Shown here: positions 34,405 through 47,100 of the stretch, piece by piece
Numbering within the stretch: position 1 is the stretch's first letter
Layout: each line of letters begins with the position of its first letter
Assembly: GCA_030686995.1 (NCBI GenBank)
Contig: CM060687.1
Coordinates: forward strand, 172,341,090-172,405,089
Source of the DNA: Artemisia argyi
Taxonomy: Eukaryota > Streptophyta > Magnoliopsida > Asterales > Asteraceae
DNA length: 64,000 bases
Direction: 5' to 3'
The notes under the pieces: generated by a model
What the model was told of the DNA's origin: nothing
The model's database searches: none
Seen by the model: the letters and a program-made list of their open reading frames with translations, nothing else
Program-made: the position numbers and the translations under genes

Positions 34405-34779
34405 TACAACGAATTCAATGAAAGTCTTCATATTTTTTACCCATTAGATAAGACCATTTTACTATGTTTATTAAATCCATTTTACACAAATCTAAAATGG
34501 GATCGAAATACAAATACTTTCCTTGAATTCATTGTAGATTTGCGAAAAATGGATTTAATAAACATAGTAAAATTCTCTCATGTGTTGTTCATGGTATTAT
34601 CTAATGGAAAAAATACAAAGCTTTCATTGAATTCGTTGTAGATTTGTCTTTATATGAGATATCATTTTATAAAAATTACATATATTAAATTAAACATAAA
34701 ATAATTTACTAAATTTTGATTGGTTAAGGGGAGTTCTGAAAGTTCTCACATTTATATGAGTTCTGAAAAGAAAGTCTCA

Positions 34780-34780
<1 letters not shown>
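34405..34780. mobile_element. Right half of the (TA)n-flanked foldback MITE in SRK1 intron 1
   Basis: It continues the element begun at 17228 and ends AAAGTCTCAC at 34780, the inverted complement of the left end. Matches SRK2 54900-55276. Confidence 0.85.

Positions 34781-34781
<1 letters not shown>

Positions 34782-34846
<65 letters not shown>
34782..34846. repeat. (TA)n tract right of the foldback MITE in SRK1
   Basis: About 32 TA units. The sequence then jumps to TAGGGGGCACAGGG and exon 3. Relative to SRK2 about 370 bp, including the transmembrane exon, are missing here. Confidence 0.95.
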
Positions 34847-34849
<3 letters not shown>

Positions 34850-34876
34850 GGCACAGGGGGTATTGTTAACGCAAAG

Positions 34877-36326
<1,450 letters not shown>

Positions 36327-36350
<24 letters not shown>

Positions 36351-36532
36351 GGGTGTTGCACGGGCTACACCCGATTTTCGGTCATGAAGTGCAAATTTTT
36401 TTAAAAGCTGTCATTTTTTGGTATGTGCAACCCTGATAAAATTTTTTGCTACTTCCGGTTTTTTGATTTAACTTTAGTTAGCCTAAAAATTATTTTGTGC
36501 AACACCCTCTCAAAATCCTGATTCCGTCCCTG
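36327..36532. mobile_element. hAT-like MITE in the last exon of SRK1
   Basis: Ends CAGGGAAGGA and TCCGTCCCTG form a terminal inverted repeat with one mismatch. Inside, AGGGTGTTGCAC (36350s) and GTGCAACACCCT (about 36497-36508) are also inverted. The flanks AACTTACT and ATTACT fit an 8-bp target duplication with two bases lost. SRK2 shows the uninterrupted exon at this place, and SRK1 coding-like sequence resumes after 36538. Confidence 0.75.
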
Positions 36533-36538
36533 ATTACT

Positions 36539-36640
36539 TGGTACTGATATTTCTTCAACCTCTTTTCCGACAATTTCAAGCAATGACTTAACTTTTATAG
36601 AGATAGCTGCCCGATAAAAAGCACGTATGCCTTCTATTAT
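36539..36640 (+). pseudogene. Displaced 3' end of SRK1
   Basis: TGGTACTGATATTTCTTC to about 36625 matches the final codons and stop of SRK2 (57378-57456: G-T-G-F-S-S-I-S-Y-P ... I-D-A-R). It is cut off from the rest of the exon by the MITE. Confidence 0.75.
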
Positions 36641-36776
36641 ATATGTTCGTTCCAAACTTTTACGTACGACATAAGATTAATTCTATATAATCATATATAG
36701 TAATAAATCAAATTTACTTTAAAGTTACCTAGCTCGTTTAAAGTGGGATAATGTGACATTTATTCACTAGATAATC

Positions 36777-37082
36777 CAAAAAAAGGTGTATATTAGCGAG
36801 GACACCCTGATACCGGATGCCTTTTGGCACCAGCCATAGTCCACTCCTCAAGGAATAGCTCCGGGAAACACTCCTGACCTAGTGGGGCACCAACTCGAGT
36901 GAGTCGAGACTCTCGGACTATTGAGCTCTTATCCATAAAGTCTCACAAGTGAGCCCATAGGTTTTGCGGATGTGGGTACCTATCTGGGAGCAAAGTGTTA
37001 GGGATGTGATTCGAACCCGAGTCTATTGACTCAAAAATGAAAGCCGACCAATCTCTGTTGACTCAAGAATGAAAGCCTCGCC
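36777..37082 (-). mobile_element. Probable SINE, - strand
   Basis: Flanked by a perfect 12-bp repeat, CACTAGATAATC (36765-36776 and 37083-37094). On the - strand it has a Pol III box-B-like GGTTCGAATCAC near its head and ends in a T run (AAAAAAA on the + strand at 36778-36785). A 30-base stretch at the head is duplicated (CTTTCATT-TTGAGTCAA twice). No coding. Family not identified. Confidence 0.65.
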
Positions 37083-37094
37083 CACTAGATAATC

Positions 37095-37740
37095 AATTTC
37101 ACCTTCCAATCTCTGTTGTCTCCCTGAGAAAAAAAATGGGGACTTAATTGCTACCATTGAAATAATTATGCAGGACGTAGGGACGGAGTCATATTTTGTA
37201 ATTAACGGGGCGTCAAACATGTTAAGCGCTTGAAAACTTAAAGAGGATAATAAACATGGACTCCTAGATCTCATACAGTATTTAGTAATTGAATGGAATT
37301 GACAAAATATGAAACTAATGCTAAAATGTCAGGAAAAATATTCAGAGTTAAATGTAATTTCGTCCGAGATTAAATGTCAATTTCTCTTTTGATTTATCCT
37401 GAAATAAGTGTCTATTTCTAAGTTTGGTACGAAAATAAACATTTAAAAAAAAATAATAATAGAAGACGGTTGCTAGTCCATAACTACAACAATACTCAAT
37501 CCCGCCAGAGCTAGGTAACTTGTCAACAAAAACCATGTATAGCGTTAAATGTTGAGTACATGGAATAACGTCATATCAAAATAATGATTTAAGAAAAAAC
37601 AAAACTTTGGATTTCAAATTATAGCATAAACATGTTGTTTACAAACTTAAACTACCATCTTCTTATGGCATATAGTTCATACTATAATTCTGTGAAGCAA
37701 GTAAAACCACAATACACACCTAGTTTGGACTCATCTGGCT
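37095..37740. other. Spacer 3' of SRK1
   Basis: No gene supported. From about 37385 it is similar to the sequence downstream of SRK2 (57640-57960), so it is part of the duplicated unit. TAGGGACGGAGTCA near 37177 resembles a hAT terminus, but I found no partner end. Confidence 0.5.
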
Positions 37741-37747
37741 CAATTGT

Positions 37748-37884
37748 TTAGCCTGATTTTTTTGGTTGATTATGCTCCGGCAACTTGAGTACACCTTCTT
37801 TCAGTAAAGGCTACAATTCTTTCTTTGCTAACTTAAGCACCTTAGGATCCGTGGTTTCCAAGTATGCGCATACTACCTTGGCAC
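37748..37884 (-). pseudogene. Last exon of a PUM24-like gene, remnant
   Basis: On the - strand a splice acceptor TTTTACAG is followed by codons for A-K-V-V-C-A-Y-L-E-T-T-D-P-K-V, then L-A-K-K-E-L, a TAG stop at 37811-37813 (CAG in the other copy), and then the old C-terminus K-L-P-E-H-N-Q-P-K-K to TAA at 37748-37750. No other exon of this gene copy was found nearby. The equivalent exon of the copy at 57989 lacks its first half. Confidence 0.75.
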
Positions 37885-38029
37885 TGTAAAACAGTTTTGC
37901 ACTAATAGTCAGTTTACATATTATGACTCTCCTTAGAGGTGCAGACATGGTAGGTTTGGGTAATGGATCAACAATTAGTATGTGGGTCAGATTGAAATGA
38001 AACACGGATACGGCCCCGACTACCACTTA

Positions 38030-38443
38030 TTTAACCAAGGGTGGTCAACAAGTAAACACTGGGTGTATGCAAGTGATCCGGTGTAAGCATAGTGAGTTCC
38101 CGGGTCGTTATGTCTCAGCGAGGTGTGAAATTGTATTTTGAAAACGTTTTGTGATTGGGTGATTTGAACAGAGTTAACAGGAATATGATTTGGGGGATTA
38201 TACTAAGCAAATTACAATGAAAATTAACCAAATAAGCAATATTAACAATTACAGGAAACCAGATTACCCTAAAACGTATTTAAATTTAAAAACGCACGTT
38301 TAAATTAAAAATAACATAAACGCGTACAGTAAAAAGTGAAATCTAAGCAGTATGAATCCTACAGGTATGAAACTTACTTTTCTATAATCCTAATAATAAA
38401 AGAAAATTTTATAAAAAATAAAAATATTTTTTTGAGTTTTTTA
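38030..38443. other. AT-rich spacer
   Basis: No gene seen. The GAGTTCCCGGGTCGTTATGT stretch near 38091 resembles internal parts of LTR elements but is not assignable. Confidence 0.4.
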
Positions 38444-38940
38444 TTATTTATTATTAATTAGTTACTATTTAATTACTAATTAAACTATTTTAAATTATTA
38501 AAAATACTAAACTAAGTTGAAAAATTATGAAAATTTTAAGGAACTAATTAACCATCACTGGAATCCTAAAAAATTATGAAAGTTCCCACAGCTTATAACT
38601 AAGCTAAAAAAATTATTTACTTATTATTAATTAAAAACTAATTAAATTAATTTTCATTGTTAAAAATACTAAGCTAATCTTGAAAATTATGAAAAATTTT
38701 CTAACAATACTTTATAATAGCAGAACACTAGGAAAAATATAAAAAGATCAAAATGCTTAATAATAAGCTATTAAATTTTTATTCATTTATTATTAATTAA
38801 TAACTAATTAAACTAAATTTAATTATTAAAAATACGAAATGAACAATGAAAATTATGAAAATTTTTCTACAAATACTTTACAATGGCAGAAAGCTAGGAA
38901 AAATATGAAAAACACCAAAAAGCTTAATAATTAGCAGTAA
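38444..38940. repeat. Three diverged tandem copies of a ~170-bp AT-rich unit
   Basis: Units begin TTATTATTAATTA followed by ACTAATTAAA at about 38447, 38619 and 38786. Each contains GAAAATTATGAAAATTTT and, in the last two, ATACTTTA-AATGGCAGAA-like text. Divergence between units is high. Confidence 0.7.
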
Positions 38941-39740
38941 AATAAGCTGAAAAGATAAATAAGCTTAAATAGAAGCTATCACTTTAAAAATAAAAAGCGA
39001 AAACTAAAACACTAAATACCCCCTAGGGCAGATGGTGCCTGACCTTGGTTTGGTTTTGCTTGGCTGACCAAGCGGTCACAGGTTCGAATCCCACAACCTT
39101 CCTTTTTTCTGTTTTTATTTTTTTTTAGTTTTTCTTTTTGCCAAAGTGATTAGTAACTGAAAGTAAGTACTTTCTATGAAAACAACTTTTTTGAAAATCA
39201 CCAATAAGCCCTGTGTGAGCTTATTTGCTCAACAGTGAGCAAAATAAGCTAAAAATGGAGTTTTTGGTTTCAAAAGCTCTCTAAATAAGCTACACAACTG
39301 ATTCTTAAGGGAAAATAAGCTAACAACAATAGAGACAAGTAAAAATAAGCTAAAGCAAGCTAAGAAACACACTGGAACAAGCTTATAAGCACAAATAAGC
39401 TAAGTCACACACTGCAGTCCAAACAGTCCTTAAGGGTCACTATGCTGGCCTAAATTAAGGTACTCAAATAAGCTCACGAGTCCAAAATGAGCTTAGATAT
39501 GAAAAGCCTGCTATGTGGGCTTCCCAAAAAGCTAAAAAGCTAAGGGTGAGTCTTACTAATAAGCTCAGTAAGAGCTTATGAAAGTGAGCTTATGACACAC
39601 TGATGCAATGTACATCAGTTGGGTGGGGAAACATATAGGCTTAGAATAAGCACTTAAATCACAAAGAAGCACATGCACAAATACCCTAAACTATAAGCTT
39701 TATAAAAATGCCAAAAGCTCAGGACAAGCTACACTATTGA
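38941..39740. repeat. Spacer enriched in AATAAGCT motifs, with a box-B-like site
   Basis: About ten copies of AAATAAGCT(A/T)A or close variants are scattered over 800 bases. GGTTCGAATCC at 39081-39091 is a perfect tRNA box B, preceded by GGCTGACCAAGCGGTCA, but no complete tRNA cloverleaf can be drawn. Source unknown. Confidence 0.55.
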
Positions 39741-39762
39741 ACAAGAAAAAGGGCTTTGGAAA

Positions 39763-39960
39763 ATAGAATATAGTAGTTCATTTATGAAAAATCACATATG
39801 ATTTATAGAATATAGTAGTTCATTTATGAAAATCACATGTGATTGAGATCACGTGCGGGAAAAAATCACATGTGAATCAGATACGCTTTGAAAAAATCAC
39901 ATGTGATTTTATTAGAAATATTATATTAGTGTTTAATCTCATGTGATTTCTCATGCAAGT
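39763..39960. repeat. Cluster of AATCACATGTGATT palindromes
   Basis: A 42-bp direct duplication (AGAATATAGTAGTTCATTTA at about 39765 and 39807) and five matches or near matches to the 14-bp palindrome AATCACATGTGATT lie within 200 bp. The core CACATGTG is an E-box. Confidence 0.75.
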
Positions 39961-40080
39961 TTCAACAACGAAAAAAAAAGTTTGTCCAAAGTGTATCAAA
40001 ATGCATATCTATAGAAAGATAATTCAATTTTCGTCATGATGATATATTTATTTTCGATTAATGGTTTAAGAGGTATTAAT

Positions 40081-40081
<1 letters not shown>

Positions 40082-40113
<32 letters not shown>
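40082..40113 (+). repeat. Poly(A) run of 32
   Basis: An uninterrupted A32. It could be the tail of an old retroposon, but I could not define a 5' end or target duplication. Confidence 0.9.
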
Positions 40114-40115
<2 letters not shown>

Positions 40116-40331
40116 GAGTTTAATCTCATCTATTTGATCAAATGGAGATGAAGGGTGAAGATTAGTTTCTTGATATGTTGATAAAGTTTGGTATGCAAAT
40201 GATCTTGAATCTATTTTAAAAATATCATTGAATGACAACAAACCAATAATTACTCCAATAATTGATATACATACCCTTCATATAAATTTCTTAATTATTT
40301 ATAGTGCACACGCAATATAAATGATACGACA

Positions 40332-40362
<31 letters not shown>

Positions 40363-40491
40363 TCACTTATAAACGCATTTTAATGTTAAGCAGAGACAAA
40401 TTATACTATAATCAATATCGTAAATAATTATAAAATGTTGGACAAGCACCATGTTTTTTATATGAAAAACAGAGAGGTAAACAAACAATAC

Positions 40492-41069
40492 TGATCACGT
40501 ATAGGACCCTCGGACCCAACATACGGGGCCGGGCGCACTCATAAGACAAATAGACCTGACCTATGGATAATCCGGACCACACTAGGCACCGGCTTCCTCA
40601 AGCCGGGCTGGATAAGAATACCTCCTTATGAGGAACCGCATCTCAGCACCCTTGCCGCCGAATAACCTCACGTCCGGAGCAGATCCAAAGGTTGGGACCA
40701 CAGATTAACCCAAAAGAGTAAGGAATATTGTCAGCTACCACATAGCTGACCTAGGCGACTCCAAACAGGGAAAGACCGCAGTTCTCTCCCAAAAGCATCG
40801 CCATCAGAGGCAAGAGGACAAGAACAGGGTTTGACATTGGGAGTTTGCCGCCCAAAAACGTCACCATCATGGCACGTGATCCCAGAAATCCGACAAGATG
40901 GTATAAATAGAGGGAATTTGCCACTCTCAACGGTATCATCATTACTCTCTCACAATACACACTTTATCTCTTTAAACATAAACTTACTCTCACACCGTAG
41001 GTTGACCGCGGAAACCCTCCCCCCCCCCCCTCTTCCACGGTGAGACTAACGGTGTTTTCTTTCTTAACA
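40492..41069 (+). mobile_element. Possible solo LTR or LTR fragment, GC-richer than surroundings
   Basis: It has TG...CA ends, an internal TATAAATAGAGG at about 40902, a CT-rich transcribed-leader-like region (40930-41040) and much higher GC than its flanks, as in a retroelement LTR. I found no target duplication, and the borders are uncertain. Short open frames here are not coding. Confidence 0.45.
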
Positions 41070-41722
41070 GCTTTTCACTCAAAGATGTCTACTTGGTCTA
41101 GTAGTTGGATTGATTGGCTTAAATCCCTTATGTAATTTCTAGCGCCTCACTAGTTTTCTCTTTAATAAAATTGAAAAAAAAAAAGAGCTAGCCTAAACTA
41201 GGTCTTGCATTAAGCCCAAGTTTTATACTACCAAATACAAAGAAGTAATAATAATTCAGTTAACAATAAATTTGACTATATTATACAATCAAGACAAAAT
41301 TTATGTCTGTGAAGTTTGTAAAGCAATATAGACAATTCAACATATAATCTGATCACGCAATACGCATAAACACGACATGTATTTCATATCTTCAGAGTTT
41401 AAGAAAACTTAAATTTAAAGTAAACTTACTTGCTAGGAAATAAAACTTAAAAGAATGAGCGTGCTGATTACATGTTGTATAACAACGAGCCTAGTAGCAC
41501 AATAAGAACAATAAGCAAGAGAATGTGAGTGAGTATGAAATGGAAAGATAGAACTTGTTATTGGTGTGTCTCACATTACATTAGGTGCCTTTATTTATAT
41601 GTAGGGACCTCAACATGAATGGTATTAAGTACAATATTAGATGTTACAAGGCCAATCATAAAGATGGAGGTTACTAGTTAAGCGATATGAATGTGTAAAA
41701 TTATTATAATAAATATTCATAG
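41070..41722. other. Spacer left of element E
   Basis: No gene seen. AATAAAATTG followed by an A run near 41163-41181 looks like a polyadenylation end. CATAG at 41718-41722 is the left target duplication of element E. Confidence 0.5.
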
Positions 41723-42459
41723 TGTTAAAAGTTACGTATAAATATTAATAAGTAAATGACTAGTATCGAACCCGAGACCTCGGGATTGCACACATTACAA
41801 ACGAGAATAAAGTAAGATAAATATATATATGTTATATGTATCGTATATATATATTTATAAACACTTGAGGGACTAAATAATCGTTAATTATTAAACGTAA
41901 GTATTAACTATTATTAGTAACGAAAGAACGAGGACTAGAATGTAATTTGGGAGACAAGAAGGATCCGGAATCCCCTTGGAAGGGGCATGGCCGGTCGACC
42001 CTAGCCCATAGGGATCGACCCATGCTTGCTTGGTCTCCAAGATATCATCTAGTATAAATACAAGGCCAAGGGTTAGACATTCACATCTTTTGTGCACACA
42101 CACAAAACCCTAAAGCTTTTCCTCTCTTTCTTTTCTTCTTGGCCGATTGGCACACAACCCATCTTAGGGTTTTGGGTCGATTTTCCTAAAGCTAAAACAA
42201 GTGTTTTCGTTTACTTGCATAAACCTTTATTCGTTGGTAGTTTGTGTGTACAAGAACAAGGTAATTACTCACTATAGTAATTATCAAGAGAACGATAAAC
42301 AAAACGGTAAGGAGTTTATCATTGATCTAATTTACACAAAGTTCAAGGTTTATTGAAGTGCATCGGGTACGTTACTATTTATGTTTCAGTTATCTTTATA
42401 CGTGTTATTATTGATCCTAGCTTCCGCAATATGTGTTATTTGATTGTCAAACTCTAACA
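41723..42459 (+). repeat. 5' LTR of element E (737 bp)
   Basis: TGTTAAAAGT...AACTCTAACA. TATAAATAC near 42053 is a likely TATA box, and the LTR has CTCTCTTTC-type leader sequence. Contains the GTATCGAACCCGAGACCTCG stretch typical of a Pol III box B-like motif, role unknown. Confidence 0.93.
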
Positions 42460-42460
42460 G

Positions 42461-42474
42461 TGGCATCACGAGCC
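42461..42474 (+). other. Primer-binding site of element E
   Basis: TGGCATCACGAGCC, one base after the LTR, resembles the initiator-Met binding site TGGTATCA-GAGCC with small differences. Confidence 0.6.
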
Positions 42475-44026
42475 AGGTTAACATGTAATTGATTACTAAA
42501 ACGTAATAAAAATCGGATCTTTAATTGTTTTAGATACATGTTTTTGATCTAGGGTTTTCTTTAAAATTTTTTTTATAAAATTTAAACCCTAACCCTAATT
42601 TTTTTGGGGGGGGGGTCGATTTCCACATAAAAACCCTAATTAGGGTTTGTGTTTTAACTTGATTAATTTGTAATCACTAGAAACCCTAGGTCTTTAACCG
42701 GTTATGTGAACGTACTTGTGACCTATGTGCTAATTGTTAGGTTTAATCCATGACGAAACATGCATGTTAGTCATGGATCTTGTTTGTTTTTTTTTTTTTT
42801 ATTTGTCACATGTTTTAAATAGATCTAAAATTGGGGAAGACTCCAATACATATATATTAAAATAAATTTATATGCTATGTGGTGTGTATATTATCTTTGG
42901 CCTACGCAATTGATTCGTCAATGTATGTGGCTCTCCTCCATCAAGAGGAGAAGGCCTTAGTTGATTACATGCATTATTATACCTAGAATTGATTTTATTA
43001 GGATCTTTTTAACAAGGTATGCATGTGGCTAATTGTTTCACGTTATTATTATTAGTTGTTTATTTTTCTTTAAATTACTTGTCCTTTTATTGTTTCTTAA
43101 TTGTTGGACTAGTTGTAAGCAATAAAAAGGGTGATTTTCATAAAAGAAAATAATATGGACTAATAATGGTGAAACCCTAAGTGATAAAGATTGAATCTTT
43201 ATTACATGATTTTGTGATTGAATCCATAAACTTTTGCTTGATTGATGTTTTGTACAAATATGCTTTTAAAATTAAATCTTTTAAGATGATATTCATAACC
43301 GTGATTTGAAGGCTTAGAAAAGAGCCTTAGAGTCTGCCTTGGTTATCACAATCTTGAATATGTCTTAAACGAATTACTTTTAAAATCATAACTGTAGAAA
43401 GTCATCTTAGGGTTTATTAAACGTCAAGTAAAACTTTGTGTATTAATTTCACGAATTGGTAATAAAAAGGTTTAGAAAACTTATGCTATAAAGATGAGTG
43501 CATGCATCTTTATACATATTTTGATTTACATATCAAAATTGAATACCCTTATAATTTAAGTTACATGCCATCTATCTATAAGGAACACTTGGAATTTTAA
43601 TTTAGTAAATGTGAGACCTAGGCTAAATTACTATAACAAGGTAAAATTCTTTTAACGCGTGAGACCATAATTGTAATTTTACAGTTTCTAAGGTAGACGA
43701 CTTAATTAAGTTGTGCGTGAGACCTAGAACTTAAGGCATGAGATGGGATGAAACATGCTTACAAGGCAAATTGATGAATCAATTTGATGTAAATCCCATA
43801 ATGATCTAGGAATTGGAAATCTTGTTTGCCAATTATTGTTCGACAGATTACCATCTTTTGTACTTTCACCACTAGCAGATCAACTGATGTGGTGGAACTA
43901 TGTAAAGTTGGATCCTAGTTTTTCAAGAAAATTTTGGTGGTTATATGAATATAGCCTATGGGTATTTTATTTTCTTGAAGATATTTATTATCGAAAATAC
44001 TAATGTTTGAACTTTTATCTGTAGAT
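42475..44026 (+). other. Long untranslated leader of element E
   Basis: About 1.55 kb without a supported frame, with T and G homopolymer runs (42781-42800, 42601-42616). It ends ACTTTTATCTGTAG directly before the gag ATG, which looks like a splice acceptor, so the leader may contain an intron. Confidence 0.55.
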
Positions 44027-44129
44027 ATGGCTCAACCCGATAACCCATCTGTGATTTCTGCTTTCAAGAGTCATCTTGAGAGGGAAAAATTGACTGGAAA
44101 GAATTTCAATGATTGGCACCGTTCGCTTA
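44027..44129 (+). pseudogene. Element E gag, first 34 codons
   Basis: ATG 44027 opens M-A-Q-P-D-N-P and runs to F-N-D-W-H-R-S-L, where the solo LTR interrupts it. The frame resumes at 47632 once the LTR and one GCTTA copy are set aside. The N-terminal Gag of Copia elements typically has this L-x-G-x-N-F-x-x-W motif. Confidence 0.85.
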
Positions 44130-47100
44130 TGTAACACCCCCAATTCATGGATGCAGCGGAATTCAAACTGAGTGTTACTCGACGGCACAATAGTCACAAT
44201 AATAGAAAACGAACTCCAATTGAGTCGTTTTAAAAGATGTATCATTCAAATTATATAAATATCAGAGATTTCAAAATGAGGTCCCAATTGGTTCCATGTT
44301 TACAATGTATAATAAATGAGTTTTGAATGATAATAAAATTTATAGCCCTCTTGAGTATCCGTGTCCTTCCGTGCCATCCTTGATCGTCATGAACCTGAAA
44401 TACATGCTTGAGAGGTCAACACAAAGGTTGAGTGATATTCATAGAGTTTGTTAAATCGATTGAACACAATATGTTGGTAGTGTGAGTTATAGGCTCACAC
44501 CAATGTTTGGAAAACAAAACAGGTAGGCTACGTTATTATACGCCCGGAACATGTATTATACACTAAGCTTATGACACCATAACGTTAACGTGTACCAATA
44601 TCGATCGGCAGATTTATCCCGGTAGGTACTTTGCTAACATACCTAAATCTCAAATATTAATGCATTTGTTTGCACTTAGTCAAAACAAATGGGATTCGTC
44701 AATCCCAATAGGCCTATTCACAATATTCGCGCTCACTTGCAAGTAACCCTCGCAAGTGATTAAATGGTTCATAATAAGGGATCTTGGTTTGGCAAGGATG
44801 TTACTTAGTGATAATAAAACATAGTCGAATAGCATACAGTAGAAAGCATTGTGTTCGAATAGAAAAATAATAGCATGTATTCCCCCCAAGGGTTTGTAAA
44901 ACATTGAAGTAATGTAAAGTGGGGCTATGAACTCACCTTAAGTAAGATAGCAAGTAATGAATGTAACGGTTGAATCGTGAAGGTTTCTACGAGCAACCTA
45001 TAATAGAATGTCGCGACTTAGGATCGGAGTAAAGAATATGAAGTAGTGCCTATATATATATATATCTTGCATTTAGTCCATGATGTGGTATGATGTATAA
45101 TGTAAGTCTTTGAAAGAAATGCTTCATGAAACATGTATGTTTTGTATATCGTTCACTACCGTTCGGGCCGACATAATTCAGAAGTCATGTTAGTAAGCGT
45201 TCGAGGAGCCAGGACACTTTAACTCGTAAATCCACAACTCAACTCGACGGCTTACATAATGAACTCCTCACATGAGGCTCCCTACTATTGTAGTAGTTGA
45301 TGAAATATATAGATATAAGTTTTGATCCGAAAGGTTACATGTCCGATATTTGAATAAACTTAGGAAAGTTTATTTGTACATGAAGATTGTTATTAGGGGT
45401 AGCTTCATAAGCCTTAAATGACCATGTTCTCTTGGTAAAATCTCATGGTTTCCTTTTAAGTGAAGTAGATCCAAATTGCTTGTTCAAGTTATCGCCTAAC
45501 TCATTGTTTCATGTTTACGCCTATGTGAGTTGTTATGGTCATTTCGTCATGGCCTAGCCATGACCTTTGGTCCTTGTTCCAAGGTCATGAGACTCAACCT
45601 TGGTTCTAGTCATGTTTGTGGTCTTGATTATAGGTCATAAGACCTCTTGTTCCTTTCAAAGTATAACCATAATCTAGTGACTTTCGCCTAAAAATGGGCT
45701 GTTTAGAATTTGAAGAATTTTATCACTCGGAAAGCGTTTTTAGGGCTCGAGCTTCTTTGTTCCTGAACGAAAACGTCGTTTCGGACAACTTTCGTGTTTT
45801 AACTTTTTGATGAATCGGACCAGAAGTGGGACTTTCAAAACCCAAATTTGATCAGGAAGCTATTTGGCAGTTTTGCCGGAAATCTTTGGTAATTTCAAAT
45901 CGCCATAACTTTTGACTCGTATACTCGTTTTGGGTGGTTCAAATTGCTATGGTTTCCTTGTTAGGTCTTCTACCACAATATGTAATAATCAAATATCATA
46001 TTTTTACCATTTTGGTCGTGGTTTTCCAAGAAAGTCACTAGTTTGCTTGTTTTAGTAACTTGTTGTAACAATCAATAACAATAACTTGTTTTGCTCACTT
46101 TTATACATCATGGACATAACTACAAGACATAATATAGCAAGAATAACATGTAAATAACATGAACATGATTATTTAACAAGAATCAAGTTAGGGTTTGGCT
46201 CACAACTTTTGGCTTTCAAAGATGAAAGGAAGTTAACATGTAAGGATAGGACATTGATAGACTTGCTTCAACCCTTTTTCACTTCATGCAATCTTTCTAC
46301 CCTTGGTATTCTTGAAAGATGGATGATGAAGGTTTAGGTGAATTGAGTGGATTTAAACTCAAGAGAAATCACCAAAGTATATGAGGTTATGGAAGTGTTT
46401 GATGAATGATAACCTATCTAGGGTTTCTACCTTGAACTAGCACTTGAATCTTGCATGAAACTTGGAAGAGAATTAGCAAATGGAATGGTGTTGGTGTGTG
46501 TGGAAGTGGACGGCAACAAAGGGGGGTAGGGGCTTTTATAGGGTCTTGAGGAGGTTACAAATGTTGACTAGTCCAACCTTGGAGGCCAAGGTGAACACAT
46601 GGATGAAATCTAAGGCCATTTAGCTTGAGATCAAGCCACCTAGTGTGAAACCCCCCCCCCCATATGGCGGTTTGAAGACCTTGGAGAACAAGGGTTGGAC
46701 TTTGGATGATATTATCCAAGATATCTAGTGTGTTTTGACTCCGGGAAATGCCAATCGTAAATGATTAAGCCTCAAAACGTAAAACCGGGTGTCGTAAAAT
46801 TATGGAACTTGAAAGTATTGATAAACATGTCAATAAGTTCCATAATAAAATATAAAATGAGTGGTAGGTTCCATCGGGTGCTAAAACCCTGCTAAAAACT
46901 GGAAACACGGTCTAAAACGCGTAATTCGCGTAAAACGCTGAATATTGCGTAAAATTGAGAAAAGTAAAATGTTACTTTTCTAATGTTATAAAAATGATTT
47001 AAAATGACTTATAATGTCTAGACTGGGCTCAGTCTAGTGTCGGTTGGTATTAAATGTCTTTTAGACATCAAACCGTAAGCCTAAAAATCACGAAATGATT

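Noticed and set aside
37157..37200. hAT element starting TAGGGACGGAGTCA
   Set aside because: Only one end could be found, with no duplication.
39050..39100. tRNA gene
   Set aside because: Box B is perfect, but there is no acceptor stem or D arm that pairs.
40751..41043. 70-codon frames in the GC-rich segment
   Set aside because: No motif, located in an LTR-like sequence with its own TATA and leader.
41891..42277. Small open frames repeated at 52565-52951
   Set aside because: They are identical because they lie in the two LTRs of element E; no coding evidence.
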